Below, in pieces: positions 1 through 6,261 of a stretch of 7,606 nucleotides of DNA. The translations under genes were made by a program, and so were the position numbers. The notes beneath the pieces are model-generated. The model worked only from the letters and a program-made list of their open reading frames with translations. It ran no database searches and was not told where the DNA came from. Source of the stretch: an uncultured Clostridia bacterium (lineage in GTDB: Bacteria; Bacillota; Clostridia; Oscillospirales; Oscillospiraceae); NCBI GenBank assembly GCA_945910975.1, contig CAMDZY010000082.1:1-7606 (forward strand), written 5' to 3'. Every line of letters begins with the position of its first letter. The stretch's first letter is position 1.

Positions 1-649
1 TATGCCGATGACAAGACGTGCAAAGCTGCTCAACTGGTGCGCGCAGGGGCAGTTCCGATATATCATTGAGGATGATTACGATTCCGAGTTTCGCTATGAC
101 GCGCGGCCGGTTCCGTCCTTGCAGAGCATCGACGGCAATGAACGAACCGTCTACCTCGGCACGTTCTCGCAGACTGTTGCGCCGTCCCTGCGCATCGGTT
201 ATATGGTGCTGCCGCCCGCATTGCTGGAGCAGTACCGCGCAAGCGCATTGGGCTTTTCGTGCAGCGTACCTGTGACGGAGCAGATGATTTTGCGCGAATT
301 TATGGCGCAGGGGTATTTTGAGAAGCATTTGAACCGAATGCGTACCTATTATAAAAAGCAACGGAAAATTTTGGTAGACGCACTGTCCGTGTTTGGCGCG
401 GAGCTGCGCGTGATCGGAGAGTCCGCCGGACATCATGTCACGGTGCAGGTTCGCAACGGCATGGACGAAGCGCAGCTGTGTCAAACGGCGGTGGAAACAG
501 GCGTGCGGGTGTATCCGATCAGCACCTATTTTATCGGCGCAATGCCAAAGCAGTTTCGCGGCAAGCTGTTGCTGGGATTTGGCGATTTGAGCGCCGCGGA
601 AATTGCGGACGGCGTGGAAAGATTATATTCTGCGTGGCACCATGCATAG
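1..649 (+). CDS. MocR/PdxR-type GntR-family regulator, C-terminal part (5' truncated)
   Basis: Only the last 215 residues are in the window, read in the frame starting at base 2; the N-terminal winged-helix DNA-binding domain and the start of the aminotransferase-like domain lie off the left edge. The visible part is a fold-type I aminotransferase-like domain of the MocR subfamily. Signatures are IIEDDYDSEFRY (visible residues 21-32), the PSLQSID segment, and YLGTFSQTVAPSLRIGYMVLP-like sequence at 51-71, ending with the LLLGFGDLS block near the C-terminus. Family members bind pyridoxal phosphate in this domain and use it to sense ligands and control a neighbouring gene. In almost all of them the segment reads GTFSK, with the lysine forming the Schiff base; here residue 57 is glutamine (codon CAG), so covalent PLP binding should be lost. 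The target gene is not visible. Family call is secure; ligand and regulon are unknown. Confidence 0.9.
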   Translation, partial: MPMTRRAKLLNWCAQGQFRYIIEDDYDSEFRYDARPVPSLQSIDGNERTVYLGTFSQTVAPSLRIGYMVLPPALLEQYRASALGFSCSVPVTEQMILREFMAQGYFEKHLNRMRTYYKKQRKILVDALSVFGAELRVIGESAGHHVTVQVRNGMDEAQLCQTAVETGVRVYPISTYFIGAMPKQFRGKLLLGFGDLSAAEIADGVERLYSAWHHA

Positions 650-687
650 TTTGGCGCAAATGTGACAGAATAATGCCATCACCGAAA

Positions 688-693
688 AGGAGG
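688..693 (+). promoter_or_regulatory. Ribosome binding site of the DUF1540 gene
   Basis: A perfect AGGAGG lies 5 nt before the ATG at 699 and 8 nt before a second in-frame ATG at 702. It supports translation of this short gene, and either ATG could be the start. No convincing promoter was found in the 49 bp after the upstream gene, and no terminator hairpin separates the two, so readthrough from the regulator gene is possible. Confidence 0.8.
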
Positions 694-698
694 ATGGA

Positions 699-872
699 AT
701 GATGAATCTGAACGACAATGCCAACAAGTGCATCGAATGCACGGTAGAACAGTGCGTACACCACTGCGATTGCAGCAACTACTGCTCTCTGGACAAGATC
801 CATGTCGGCACGCATGAAGCCAACCCCACCGTTGACCAGTGCACCGACTGCAAATCCTTCCAGCGCAAGTAA
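699..872 (+). CDS. DUF1540 domain-containing small cysteine-rich protein
   Basis: A 57-residue protein beginning MMNLNDNANKCIECTVEQCV and ending in TDCKSFQRK. It holds eight cysteines (11, 14, 19, 23, 25, 29, 48, 51) and histidines at 21, 22, 35 and 39. The pattern CxxCxxxxC...C...CSLDKIHVG...CxxCxxF matches DUF1540, a small family common in Clostridia and Bacilli. The cysteine spacing suggests metal binding, but the family has no settled function. There is no signal peptide or membrane segment, so it is probably cytosolic. A perfect AGGAGG precedes it. The first of two consecutive ATG codons was chosen; starting at 702 would remove one residue. The gene ends directly at a strong terminator shared with the convergent membrane-protein gene. 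Confidence 0.88.
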   Translation: MMNLNDNANKCIECTVEQCVHHCDCSNYCSLDKIHVGTHEANPTVDQCTDCKSFQRK

Positions 873-927
873 AAAAAGAAAATGCGGCTGCCGGTACTTC
901 CGGCGGCCGCAAATTTTTATTTTTTCC
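871..927. terminator. Bidirectional intrinsic terminator between convergent genes
   Basis: A GC-rich hairpin with arms 883-894 and 900-911 (11 Watson-Crick pairs plus one G-U wobble) and loop TACTT is followed on the + strand by AAATTTTTATTTTTT. On the left it is flanked by AAAAAAAGAAAA, which gives a U-tract on the - strand. It therefore can end transcription of the DUF1540 gene (stop at 870-872) rightward and of the YihY-family gene (stop codon at 917-919) leftward. The right-hand U-tract overlaps the 3' end of the - strand coding sequence. Confidence 0.9.
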
Positions 928-1738
928 AGCGTTCAATGTAGGTGTTGAACACTGCGCCATAAAACAAAATACAGATGCAGATATACAGCCACAACATACT
1001 CACGGCGATGATGCTCAAAGAGCCGTACAGGCGGGAATAGTTGCTGAATTTATCCACGTAAAAGGAAAACAAAGATGAAAACACGACCCATCCCAACGCA
1101 CTGCCTACAGCGCCGGGCAATACCTGACGGATTTTCAGCTTTCGGTTGGGGAAAACAAGGAAAATAACGGTGAACAAAGCGGTCAGGATCAATGTGACCA
1201 CAAGCCAGCGCATATCCATAAAGAAAAGCAGCAACCGAAACAGCGGGATGGGCTTGGACGCCAAAAAGCGGCTGATGCTTTTGCCAAAGACGTGCAGAAT
1301 CATCGTGATCAGCAAAGCGACGAACAGCAGCAGCGTGTAAAACATACACAAAATGCGCTGAAACAGATAGTTTCGCCGATCCTTCAGACCGTACACACCA
1401 TTCAGCCCTGTCCAAAGGCTGTAGACACCGCGCGAGGATGACCAAATGGCGGTGATGGCGGAGATGGAAATCAGGGCGATGGAATTTGAAGCAAAAAGGT
1501 CGGTCACGATATAGTTGATGAGCGGTTCCATCAACGACGGGACAAGGCTGTTGATGGCGTCCAGCAGATCCTTCTGCGTCAGCGGCGTGTATTGCAGCAG
1601 GCTCAAAATCAGCATCAACGCCGGAAAAATGGACAGCAAAATGAAAAAGGAGGCATTTGCTGCGTAGATTCCGATTTTCTTGTCGGCAATTTCCCCGGCG
1701 GTTTTCTGAACTTGTTGAACCGTCTGTTTAAACTTCAT
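917..1738 (-). CDS. YihY/BrkB family integral membrane protein
   Basis: A 273-residue polytopic membrane protein of the YihY/virulence factor BrkB family, close to the usual family length. Predicted helices lie near residues 28-49, 85-105, 130-151, 175-197, 207-228 and 240-262. Family hallmarks are the first-helix block ASFFILLSIFPAL (residues 29-41), the central IWSSSRGVYSLWTGLNGVYG stretch (98-117), and the C-terminal LPGAVGSALGW (207-217) and RLYGSLS with MLWLY (236-252). Members were once annotated as ribonuclease BN, an assignment now attributed to another gene; their transport or envelope role is unresolved. The ATG is preceded by GGAGGTGG at 1743-1750 and by its own promoter. It lies 157 bp downstream of the transglutaminase gene on the same strand without a clear terminator between, so some readthrough from that operon is possible. 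Confidence 0.92.
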   Translation of the reverse strand: MKFKQTVQQVQKTAGEIADKKIGIYAANASFFILLSIFPALMLILSLLQYTPLTQKDLLDAINSLVPSLMEPLINYIVTDLFASNSIALISISAITAIWSSSRGVYSLWTGLNGVYGLKDRRNYLFQRILCMFYTLLLFVALLITMILHVFGKSISRFLASKPIPLFRLLLFFMDMRWLVVTLILTALFTVIFLVFPNRKLKIRQVLPGAVGSALGWVVFSSLFSFYVDKFSNYSRLYGSLSIIAVSMLWLYICICILFYGAVFNTYIERWKK

Positions 1739-1742
1739 AACG

Positions 1743-1750
1743 CCACCTCC
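1743..1750 (-). promoter_or_regulatory. Ribosome binding site of the YihY-family gene
   Basis: On the - strand the sequence is GGAGGTGG, with the GGAGG core 7 nt from the ATG at 1738. This fixes the start at MKFKQ. Confidence 0.85.
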
Positions 1751-1758
1751 CGCCCTCT

Positions 1759-1787
1759 ATCATAACGCATCGCGGCTTTGAAATCAA
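1759..1787 (-). promoter_or_regulatory. Sigma-A promoter of the YihY-family gene
   Basis: On the - strand TTGATT (1787-1782, four of six matches to the -35 consensus) is separated by exactly 17 bp from TATGAT (1764-1759, five of six to the -10). Transcription would start near 1752, giving a leader of only about 14 nt that still contains the GGAGG ribosome binding site. The rest of the 1739-1895 gap holds a weak hairpin and a short direct repeat but no gene. Confidence 0.65.
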
Positions 1788-1822
1788 CTGCCTTTTGTAC
1801 ACTACAGAACGGCTTGCTTATT

Positions 1823-1870
1823 ATGATATTTCCAAACGGGCTGCCGTATGCACGTTTGTGGATGATATTT
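1823..1870. repeat. 9-bp direct repeats around a 30-bp imperfect inverted-repeat segment
   Basis: ATGATATTT occurs at 1823-1831 and 1862-1870. The 30 bp between them begin CCAAACG and end CGTTTGTGG, with a perfect 6-bp arm pair CAAACG/CGTTTG at 1833-1838 and 1853-1858. It lies in the gap between the transglutaminase and YihY-family genes. It could be a weak hairpin without a U-tract, a tiny inserted remnant or coincidence. Confidence 0.4.
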
Positions 1871-1895
1871 TTTAACAATGTTCCGGCGAAAAGTA

Positions 1896-3995
1896 CTATA
1901 GAATTTGCACCCAGCGCGCCCAGAACCGTCGGATGGGGGAAAGCGTCGCGTAGGCTTGAAGCCGGTATTCCGCGCAGTATGTGCGCAGCGCGGCAAGCTC
2001 TGCATCAGACAAGGCGTGGTTGCTGTATTTTGCCTTTAGGGCAATCAGCTCTGTATCCTCCTGTAGCGGAAGCGCGCAAACCTTGAAAGCGCGCAGCGTG
2101 TAGTGCCAGAGCATCTCCGCCTGTTTTTCGCGGCTGACGCGCGCCATACGCCGCGATCGGCACCGCAGCACGATCCACCGCCGCAGCACAAAAAACAGCA
2201 CGACCGCCGGCAATAGAAGCAGCCAATACCACCACCCATTTTGGGCAGCGGCCTGAGGGGGCGCAGTGCCGGTCGGTGCTGTGGCTGCCGGGGCAGTTTC
2301 GGTAGGCGACTGAGAGGGCGTTTGGGGATCGGGCGCTGTTTCATCCGGCACAGTCGGTGTTGGCTCTGTTTGCCGTCCGGCGGGCGTGACCTCCAGCGGG
2401 ATCCAGCCGAAACCGTCGCAGTAATACTCGACCCATGCGTGCGCATGAAGGCCGGTGACAGTGACGGCTTCGTCTGCCTTGGCGGTCACGGCGTAGCCTG
2501 TCACATATCGGGCGGGAATGTTCAGAGCGCGGAGCATCACGGTAGCGGAGGAGGCATAATGCACACAATAGCCCGCCATGGAGTCCCTGGTGAACCAGAC
2601 GGCAAAGTCCTCGCCCGCCGGCATTGTTTCCGGCGTCAGGGTATACTTGCCGTTGGTTTGATAAAATTCGGCAACTGCGTTGGCAACGGCTGTGGTGGAA
2701 GCGCCTACCATCGTTTCGAGCGGCGCGATTTCCTGCATGGCGGTGCGGGTGCTTTCCGGCAGCTGCGTATAGGTGATATGGACGTAGTCGGCATAGGTTT
2801 TCTCATCGGCATTGCTCGAATAATTGATTGCGCCGTGAAGCTCCTTGTCCGGAATCCAAAAAGGCACTTCATATTCGACCGTCTTGTTGCTGATTTCAAC
2901 ATGGCTGTCACTGACCGGATTCATTGCGTAAGGAATTTGCTGCGCATAATAGGGCAGATAGGCAACGCTGTGATGCGCAATTTCGCGGATGAAAGCGGAG
3001 TAATGCGTCACACTGTCGGGAAAAAGTTTTCCGGCATAGGACAGCACGTCGTCGATCGGGGAACCCGGCTGCCCATCTTCTGTCCAGCTGGCGCCGTCAT
3101 AGGCGCAAAGCGAATTGCCGCGCAGGTATAGTGGGCCATCATACCCGGTGGTCACCTCCAGCACAGGGTCGGGACTCTGGCGCAGCGAGCCAAGCGTGGA
3201 AAGATCCACACGGTTTGTCCGGACAAGCTCCAGCGAGGAAAGCTCCGCGCCCCGGGAAGGCTTCGAATCGGCGGAGGATGCGGAATCGAGGAACAGCGCC
3301 TGCAATCGATCAATAAAGCCCTTGCGCTGATAGTTCTCACTGGGTACCAGCTTCCCAATCAGCAGGAAAAATACGGCCAACGGGATCAACAACAGCACGC
3401 CAAGCCGGTTCGCGGTAGCGGGATTTGTGCTGCGTACGGCCTGCGTAAACACCAACAAAACCAAGGCCGCCGTCAGCGCCAGCACCGCACCGGTAGCGGG
3501 CGGGTAATTGGTGACCGATGCCGACATAAAAAATGCCGGGAGCGTGACAACGGCAGACAGCAAGCAAGAATTGCAATGCAAAATGCCGAACAGGGAAAGT
3601 CCGACCGCGACAATGCTCAGGAACAAGAGCGCAACTGTCATTTCCGACTTCCCGCCTGCGTTGGGAAAGACAATGCCGCCGAACCAGCCGTAGGCACGTT
3701 CCAAAAGGGGAAACACTTCGCCGCACACCGCCTGCGCACCGGCAGAGATCGTGTCAAAGGAAACGTAAAATAGCACAATTCCAATCAGCAGTGTAACGGG
3801 TAACGTAATTTTCTTGTGCGGCAGCTGAAAGACCAACGTTCCAATCAGACCGGCAAGCAGTGTGCCGCCGACCAGAAGGGCATGGCCAACGGAAAGGTGA
3901 AACGCGGTAATGGTGCAATATAAACTTGCCAAAATGGCGGTGCAGCAAAGCAAAACGGTGGGCAGCACCGACAAAATCGGTTTTTTAGGCTTCAT
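1896..3995 (-). CDS. Membrane transglutaminase-like (TgpA-type) domain protein
   Basis: A 699-residue protein. The N-terminal part has about seven hydrophobic helices (roughly 8-30, 37-57, 65-81, 120-140, 145-163, 168-185, 198-215), followed by a soluble region and a transglutaminase-core domain at about 430-540. The papain-like nucleophile is Cys477 in AGYCVHYASSATVMLRALNI, the histidine is His519 in LHAHAWVEYY, and the acidic partner position is Glu535 in GWIPLEVTP. A Pro/Thr-rich linker (541-584) leads to a last helix (588-606) and a cytoplasmic tail of about 93 residues, the architecture of TgpA-like proteins. The catalytic domain should be extracellular; substrate unknown. An ATG further upstream is open in frame, but MKPKK was chosen because GGAGGTGG sits just before it. 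The start overlaps the stop of the DUF58 gene by 11 bp, implying translational coupling. Confidence 0.93.
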   Translation of the reverse strand: MKPKKPILSVLPTVLLCCTAILASLYCTITAFHLSVGHALLVGGTLLAGLIGTLVFQLPHKKITLPVTLLIGIVLFYVSFDTISAGAQAVCGEVFPLLERAYGWFGGIVFPNAGGKSEMTVALLFLSIVAVGLSLFGILHCNSCLLSAVVTLPAFFMSASVTNYPPATGAVLALTAALVLLVFTQAVRSTNPATANRLGVLLLIPLAVFFLLIGKLVPSENYQRKGFIDRLQALFLDSASSADSKPSRGAELSSLELVRTNRVDLSTLGSLRQSPDPVLEVTTGYDGPLYLRGNSLCAYDGASWTEDGQPGSPIDDVLSYAGKLFPDSVTHYSAFIREIAHHSVAYLPYYAQQIPYAMNPVSDSHVEISNKTVEYEVPFWIPDKELHGAINYSSNADEKTYADYVHITYTQLPESTRTAMQEIAPLETMVGASTTAVANAVAEFYQTNGKYTLTPETMPAGEDFAVWFTRDSMAGYCVHYASSATVMLRALNIPARYVTGYAVTAKADEAVTVTGLHAHAWVEYYCDGFGWIPLEVTPAGRQTEPTPTVPDETAPDPQTPSQSPTETAPAATAPTGTAPPQAAAQNGWWYWLLLLPAVVLFFVLRRWIVLRCRSRRMARVSREKQAEMLWHYTLRAFKVCALPLQEDTELIALKAKYSNHALSDAELAALRTYCAEYRLQAYATLSPIRRFWARWVQIL

Positions 3996-4953
3996 GTTCC
4001 ACCTCCGGTTGGGCGCGCACGACAAAGACAGTGTCGGCGTCCGCGCAGGGAACGGCATCAAGCGGCGTTACCTGCCAGCGAAGCTGCAACAGGCCGACCA
4101 GAAAGTCCTGCAAAGCATCGGCGGACGCAATGGCAGTGGTTTGGATTTCCCCGGTTTCCGGGTGAAAAAAGCGAATGGAGAAGGGAATTTCTTCCTCCAA
4201 CAGCCGTTCCCCCAGCCAGACAAGCCGACCGAGCGCGCCGTCATTTTTCGCAGGCTCCTGACACAGCGTGAGCGCGATCAAAACCAGGCTGTCCTCCGGC
4301 TGCATGGCCTCGCGTAGCATCAAATCGTCCACCTTCGCGCTCAGCTTCCAGTGGACATCGCGCAGATTGTCGCCCTCACGGAACGGACGAATCTCATGTA
4401 CTTCCGCAAAGCCGCCGTTTTTAGGGCGGTAGCTGCGGTGCTGAAGATTTGACAGGTCGGGTTTTGGACGGATCGGGATTGGGCGCGGCAAAATAACGGT
4501 GCGGGTGGGCAGCGACTTTCGCAAGGGCAGCCAGAACAGCCCCAAATAGTCATAGATCCGCAGCCGCTTCACGCGTGCTTCTACACAGCGGCAATGGTCG
4601 CTTGCAAGGGGCAGCGTTTGCTTTTGATGGCCGCACAGCTGCACGCGAACCGATTTTGTCGCCCCATAGGTCAAATCAACCAGTTCCAAGCGGCAACGCA
4701 GGTGTGCGCTGGGGAAAAATCGATTCGGCAAAGACAGTACAACGACCGATGCCGGTTCGCCTTGTCGAACAAAGTCGCGGCGCGAAAGCAGCTGACGGCA
4801 CCGAAGCATGGACGGCAGACTGACCAGCAAAGACAATACCGGCAGCAAAAGCACGGCAAGAAAAATAAGCTCCGACGTCCGGACATAGTAAAACACATAA
4901 AACAGCAGTGCAGACAGCAGCGCAATGCCATAGAGCAGTCGATTCTTTACCAT
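3985..4953 (-). CDS. DUF58 domain-containing membrane protein
   Basis: A 322-residue protein with two N-terminal hydrophobic helices (about 6-24 and 27-47), a beta-rich middle region, and the DUF58 signature at 187-206, reading EIRPFREGDNLRDVHWKLSA, followed by LMLRE (211-215). This conserved block resembles the metal-ion-binding VWA-type fold; DUF58 proteins occur almost always beside MoxR ATPases and are thought to be their partners. The frame stays open upstream to 5124, but that extension lies inside the MoxR gene and lacks family sequence. The chosen ATG overlaps the MoxR stop in ATGGTAA (7 bp). There is no strong ribosome binding site of its own, which points to coupled reinitiation. 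The gene's 3' end in turn overlaps the transglutaminase gene by 11 bp. Confidence 0.92.
   Translation of the reverse strand: MVKNRLLYGIALLSALLFYVFYYVRTSELIFLAVLLLPVLSLLVSLPSMLRCRQLLSRRDFVRQGEPASVVVLSLPNRFFPSAHLRCRLELVDLTYGATKSVRVQLCGHQKQTLPLASDHCRCVEARVKRLRIYDYLGLFWLPLRKSLPTRTVILPRPIPIRPKPDLSNLQHRSYRPKNGGFAEVHEIRPFREGDNLRDVHWKLSAKVDDLMLREAMQPEDSLVLIALTLCQEPAKNDGALGRLVWLGERLLEEEIPFSIRFFHPETGEIQTTAIASADALQDFLVGLLQLRWQVTPLDAVPCADADTVFVVRAQPEVEHEA
3999..4006 (-). promoter_or_regulatory. Ribosome binding site deciding the transglutaminase gene start
   Basis: On the - strand GGAGGTGG ends 3 nt before the ATG at 3995, with the GGAGG core 6 nt away. It lies inside the last codons of the DUF58 gene and supports MKPKKP as the N-terminus over the in-frame ATG at 4061, which would add 22 residues without membrane or domain character. 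Confidence 0.8.
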
Positions 4954-5894
4954 TGCTTTTGAAAATGCGGTGCAGGAACAGACTGCAAAATACCCTTTAA
5001 AATCGTGCTTGGCTGTTGACCCGCAGCTTCGGCGGTATCGCTGAGCAGCAGACGGTGTGCCATAACCTCGCAGAATACCGACTGTACATCCTGCGGAATC
5101 ACGTAATCGCGATTTGCCGCGCACGCCAGCGCCTTTGCCATGGACATGACGGCCAGCGTTGCGCGCGGGCTGCCGCCACGAGCCAGCAGCGGGGAGGTGC
5201 GGGTTTTGGAAACCAGTGCAACGATATATTCGGCGACCTCCGCCGAAACATATACGGCACTTGTGCGCCGTTGCAGCTGTTGCAGCTGCTCCAGCGACAT
5301 CACCTGCCGAACGGAATCCAGCGGTTTATCACCTTGACGCGACAAAAGCATATCACGCTCTGCATCGGCGTCCGGGTAGCCGATGGAAAGGCGGATCAGG
5401 AACCGGTCAACCTGAGAATCCGGCAATCGCTGCGTGCCGGAAGCGCCGGTCGGGTTTTGTGTGGCGATAACGGTAAACGGCTTTGGCACAGCATAGCTCA
5501 CGCCGTCCACGGTGACCTGTCCTTCCTCCATGGCCTCCAGCAGCGCCGACTGGGTGCGGGAGGTGGCGCGGTTCAGCTCGTCGGCCAAGAACAAATTGCA
5601 CAAAATCGCGCCGGGCTGATAGGTCATTGCGCCGGTTTCCTTATTATAAATAGAATAACCGGTCACATCCGAGGGCAGCACGTCCGGCGTAAACTGCACG
5701 CGGCTGTATTTCATGCCGATGGTTTTGGAAAACGCCAGCGCCATCGTGGTCTTACCGACGCCGGGGATGTCCTCCAGCAAAATATGCCCCTGCGCCATCA
5801 TGGACAGCATCACCCAAAGCAGGGTGTTGTCTTTGCCGTAAATCACTTTTTTCACTTCGCGGATCACATTGTCGATTTGATTCAAGGGAAACAT
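4947..5894 (-). CDS. MoxR-family AAA+ ATPase
   Basis: A 315-residue cytosolic ATPase of the MoxR/RavA clade, at the usual family length. Visible motifs are Walker A PGVGKTT (44-50), Walker B LFLADE (101-106) followed by NRA, sensor 1 Asn147 in IATQNP, the SQVDRF segment (160-165), and sensor 2 Arg244 in GGSPRA. Members act as chaperone-like remodelling ATPases; the DUF58 gene directly downstream is the expected partner. It is first in a three-gene operon. The start is uncertain. ATG 5894 is used here, but GGAAGG directly abuts it, whereas a TTG at 5885 is 9 nt from that GGAAGG and would give the family-like N-terminus MNQIDNVIREVKKVIYGKD. Two ATGs further upstream in the open frame (up to 6056) lie upstream of the predicted promoter and are rejected. 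Confidence 0.94.
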   Translation of the reverse strand: MFPLNQIDNVIREVKKVIYGKDNTLLWVMLSMMAQGHILLEDIPGVGKTTMALAFSKTIGMKYSRVQFTPDVLPSDVTGYSIYNKETGAMTYQPGAILCNLFLADELNRATSRTQSALLEAMEEGQVTVDGVSYAVPKPFTVIATQNPTGASGTQRLPDSQVDRFLIRLSIGYPDADAERDMLLSRQGDKPLDSVRQVMSLEQLQQLQRRTSAVYVSAEVAEYIVALVSKTRTSPLLARGGSPRATLAVMSMAKALACAANRDYVIPQDVQSVFCEVMAHRLLLSDTAEAAGQQPSTILKGILQSVPAPHFQKQW

Positions 5895-5915
5895 CCTTCC
5901 GTTGATATTTTCCTT

Positions 5916-5944
5916 ATTATACAACGTCTTTTGCACAATTTCCA
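5916..5944 (-). promoter_or_regulatory. Sigma-A promoter of the MoxR-DUF58-transglutaminase operon
   Basis: On the - strand TGGAAA (5944-5939, four of six matches to the -35) is followed after 17 bp by a perfect TATAAT (5921-5916). Transcription would begin near 5909, leaving a leader of about 15 nt to the ATG at 5894 or 24 nt to the TTG at 5885. This excludes the longer N-terminal extensions of the ATPase frame. Confidence 0.7.
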
Positions 5945-5962
5945 TAGGTTCCGGTAAAAAAT

Positions 5963-6017
5963 AAGAATTTTGCGCGGGAAACCGGAGCGTTTCACGGAAA
6001 AAGCACACAAAATTCTT
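5963..6017. repeat. 10-bp perfect inverted repeat between divergent promoters
   Basis: AAGAATTTTG at 5963-5972 is exactly complementary to CAAAATTCTT at 6008-6017, with 35 bp between. Nested inside is a second inverted repeat, GAAAC at 5978-5982 and GTTTC at 5989-5993, with a 6-nt loop. The element lies upstream of the -35 boxes of both the MoxR operon promoter and the rpoB promoter, so it is not expected to be transcribed from either. A regulator-binding site is possible; no known operator is recognised. Confidence 0.5.
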
Positions 6018-6049
6018 GGAAAATAAAGGGAAAAATCGATCCCCGACCA

Positions 6050-6078
6050 TTGACAAGCGGCCGGGGATATGCTATAAT
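6050..6078 (+). promoter_or_regulatory. Perfect-consensus extended -10 sigma-A promoter of rpoB
   Basis: TTGACA at 6050-6055 and TATAAT at 6073-6078 are both perfect and separated by exactly 17 bp. The -10 is preceded by TGC, giving an extended TGnTATAAT. An AT-rich stretch (about 6008-6036) lies just upstream and may act as a weak UP element. Transcription should start near 6085, about 177 nt before the rpoB ATG. Confidence 0.9.
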
Positions 6079-6089
6079 CATTATCTATA

Positions 6090-6211
6090 CTGCGGGAATA
6101 TGACCCATGGGCTATTGCCCCATGCTGTGCTATTATCATACCACGTTTTGCATGGAATAGCAAGAGAACGAAGCGAGAAAACGACAACGCATCCGCGTGT
6201 ATCGCCCGCAG
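6090..6211 (+). promoter_or_regulatory. Candidate structured 5' leader of rpoB
   Basis: The transcribed leader contains several helices found by eye. A long-range pairing CTGCGGG (6090-6096) with CCCGCAG (6205-6211) closes a domain. Inside it are a hairpin CATGGG/CCCATG (6106-6111 with 6119-6124), a 7-bp helix TGCTATT/AATAGCA (6128-6134 with 6156-6162) and a small hairpin ACGC/GCGT (6187-6190 with 6195-6198). An alternative helix CCATGC (6120-6125) with GCATGG (6150-6155) is incompatible with the first hairpin. No U-tract terminator is present. It does not match a known RNA family that I can name; a ribosomal-protein-type or attenuator-like control element is only inference. Confidence 0.5.
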
Positions 6212-6241
6212 GGAGAAGCGATTAACACAGAACGATGAACG

Positions 6242-6246
6242 AAAGG
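6242..6246 (+). promoter_or_regulatory. Weak, distant ribosome binding site of rpoB
   Basis: AAAGG is the only Shine-Dalgarno-like sequence before rpoB and lies 15 nt from the ATG, beyond the usual spacing. It sits in the loop of a possible helix CACAG (6226-6230) with CTGTG (6247-6251). A perfect 10-bp palindrome ATTACGTAAT (6252-6261) fills the space directly before the ATG. An in-frame TGA at 6250-6252 excludes an upstream start. Confidence 0.45.
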
Positions 6247-6261
6247 CTGTGATTACGTAAT

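Noticed and set aside
650..698. Promoter for the DUF1540 gene
   Set aside because: TTGGCG at 651-656 has no acceptable -10 at 16-18 bp, so no promoter can be supported there.
1833..1858. Hairpin CAAACG/CGTTTG as a terminator of the transglutaminase operon
   Set aside because: The stem is short, the loop is 14 nt, and no U-tract follows on the - strand, so it does not qualify as an intrinsic terminator.
2241..3131. A 296-codon open frame on the + strand
   Set aside because: It is antisense to the transglutaminase-domain gene and its Gly/Arg/Cys-rich translation has no recognisable domain.
4954..5124. N-terminal extension of the DUF58 frame
   Set aside because: The extra 57 codons lie inside the MoxR gene, show no family sequence, and the ATGGTAA overlap gives a natural start.
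5016..5957. A 313-codon open frame on the + strand
   Set aside because: It is antisense to the MoxR ATPase gene, with low-complexity His/Arg/Gln-rich translation typical of shadow frames.
6100..6225. A 41-residue upstream ORF in the rpoB leader
   Set aside because: Only a weak GGGA precedes the ATG, the peptide shows no leader-peptide signature such as a run of one regulatory amino acid, and the stretch is better explained by RNA helices.
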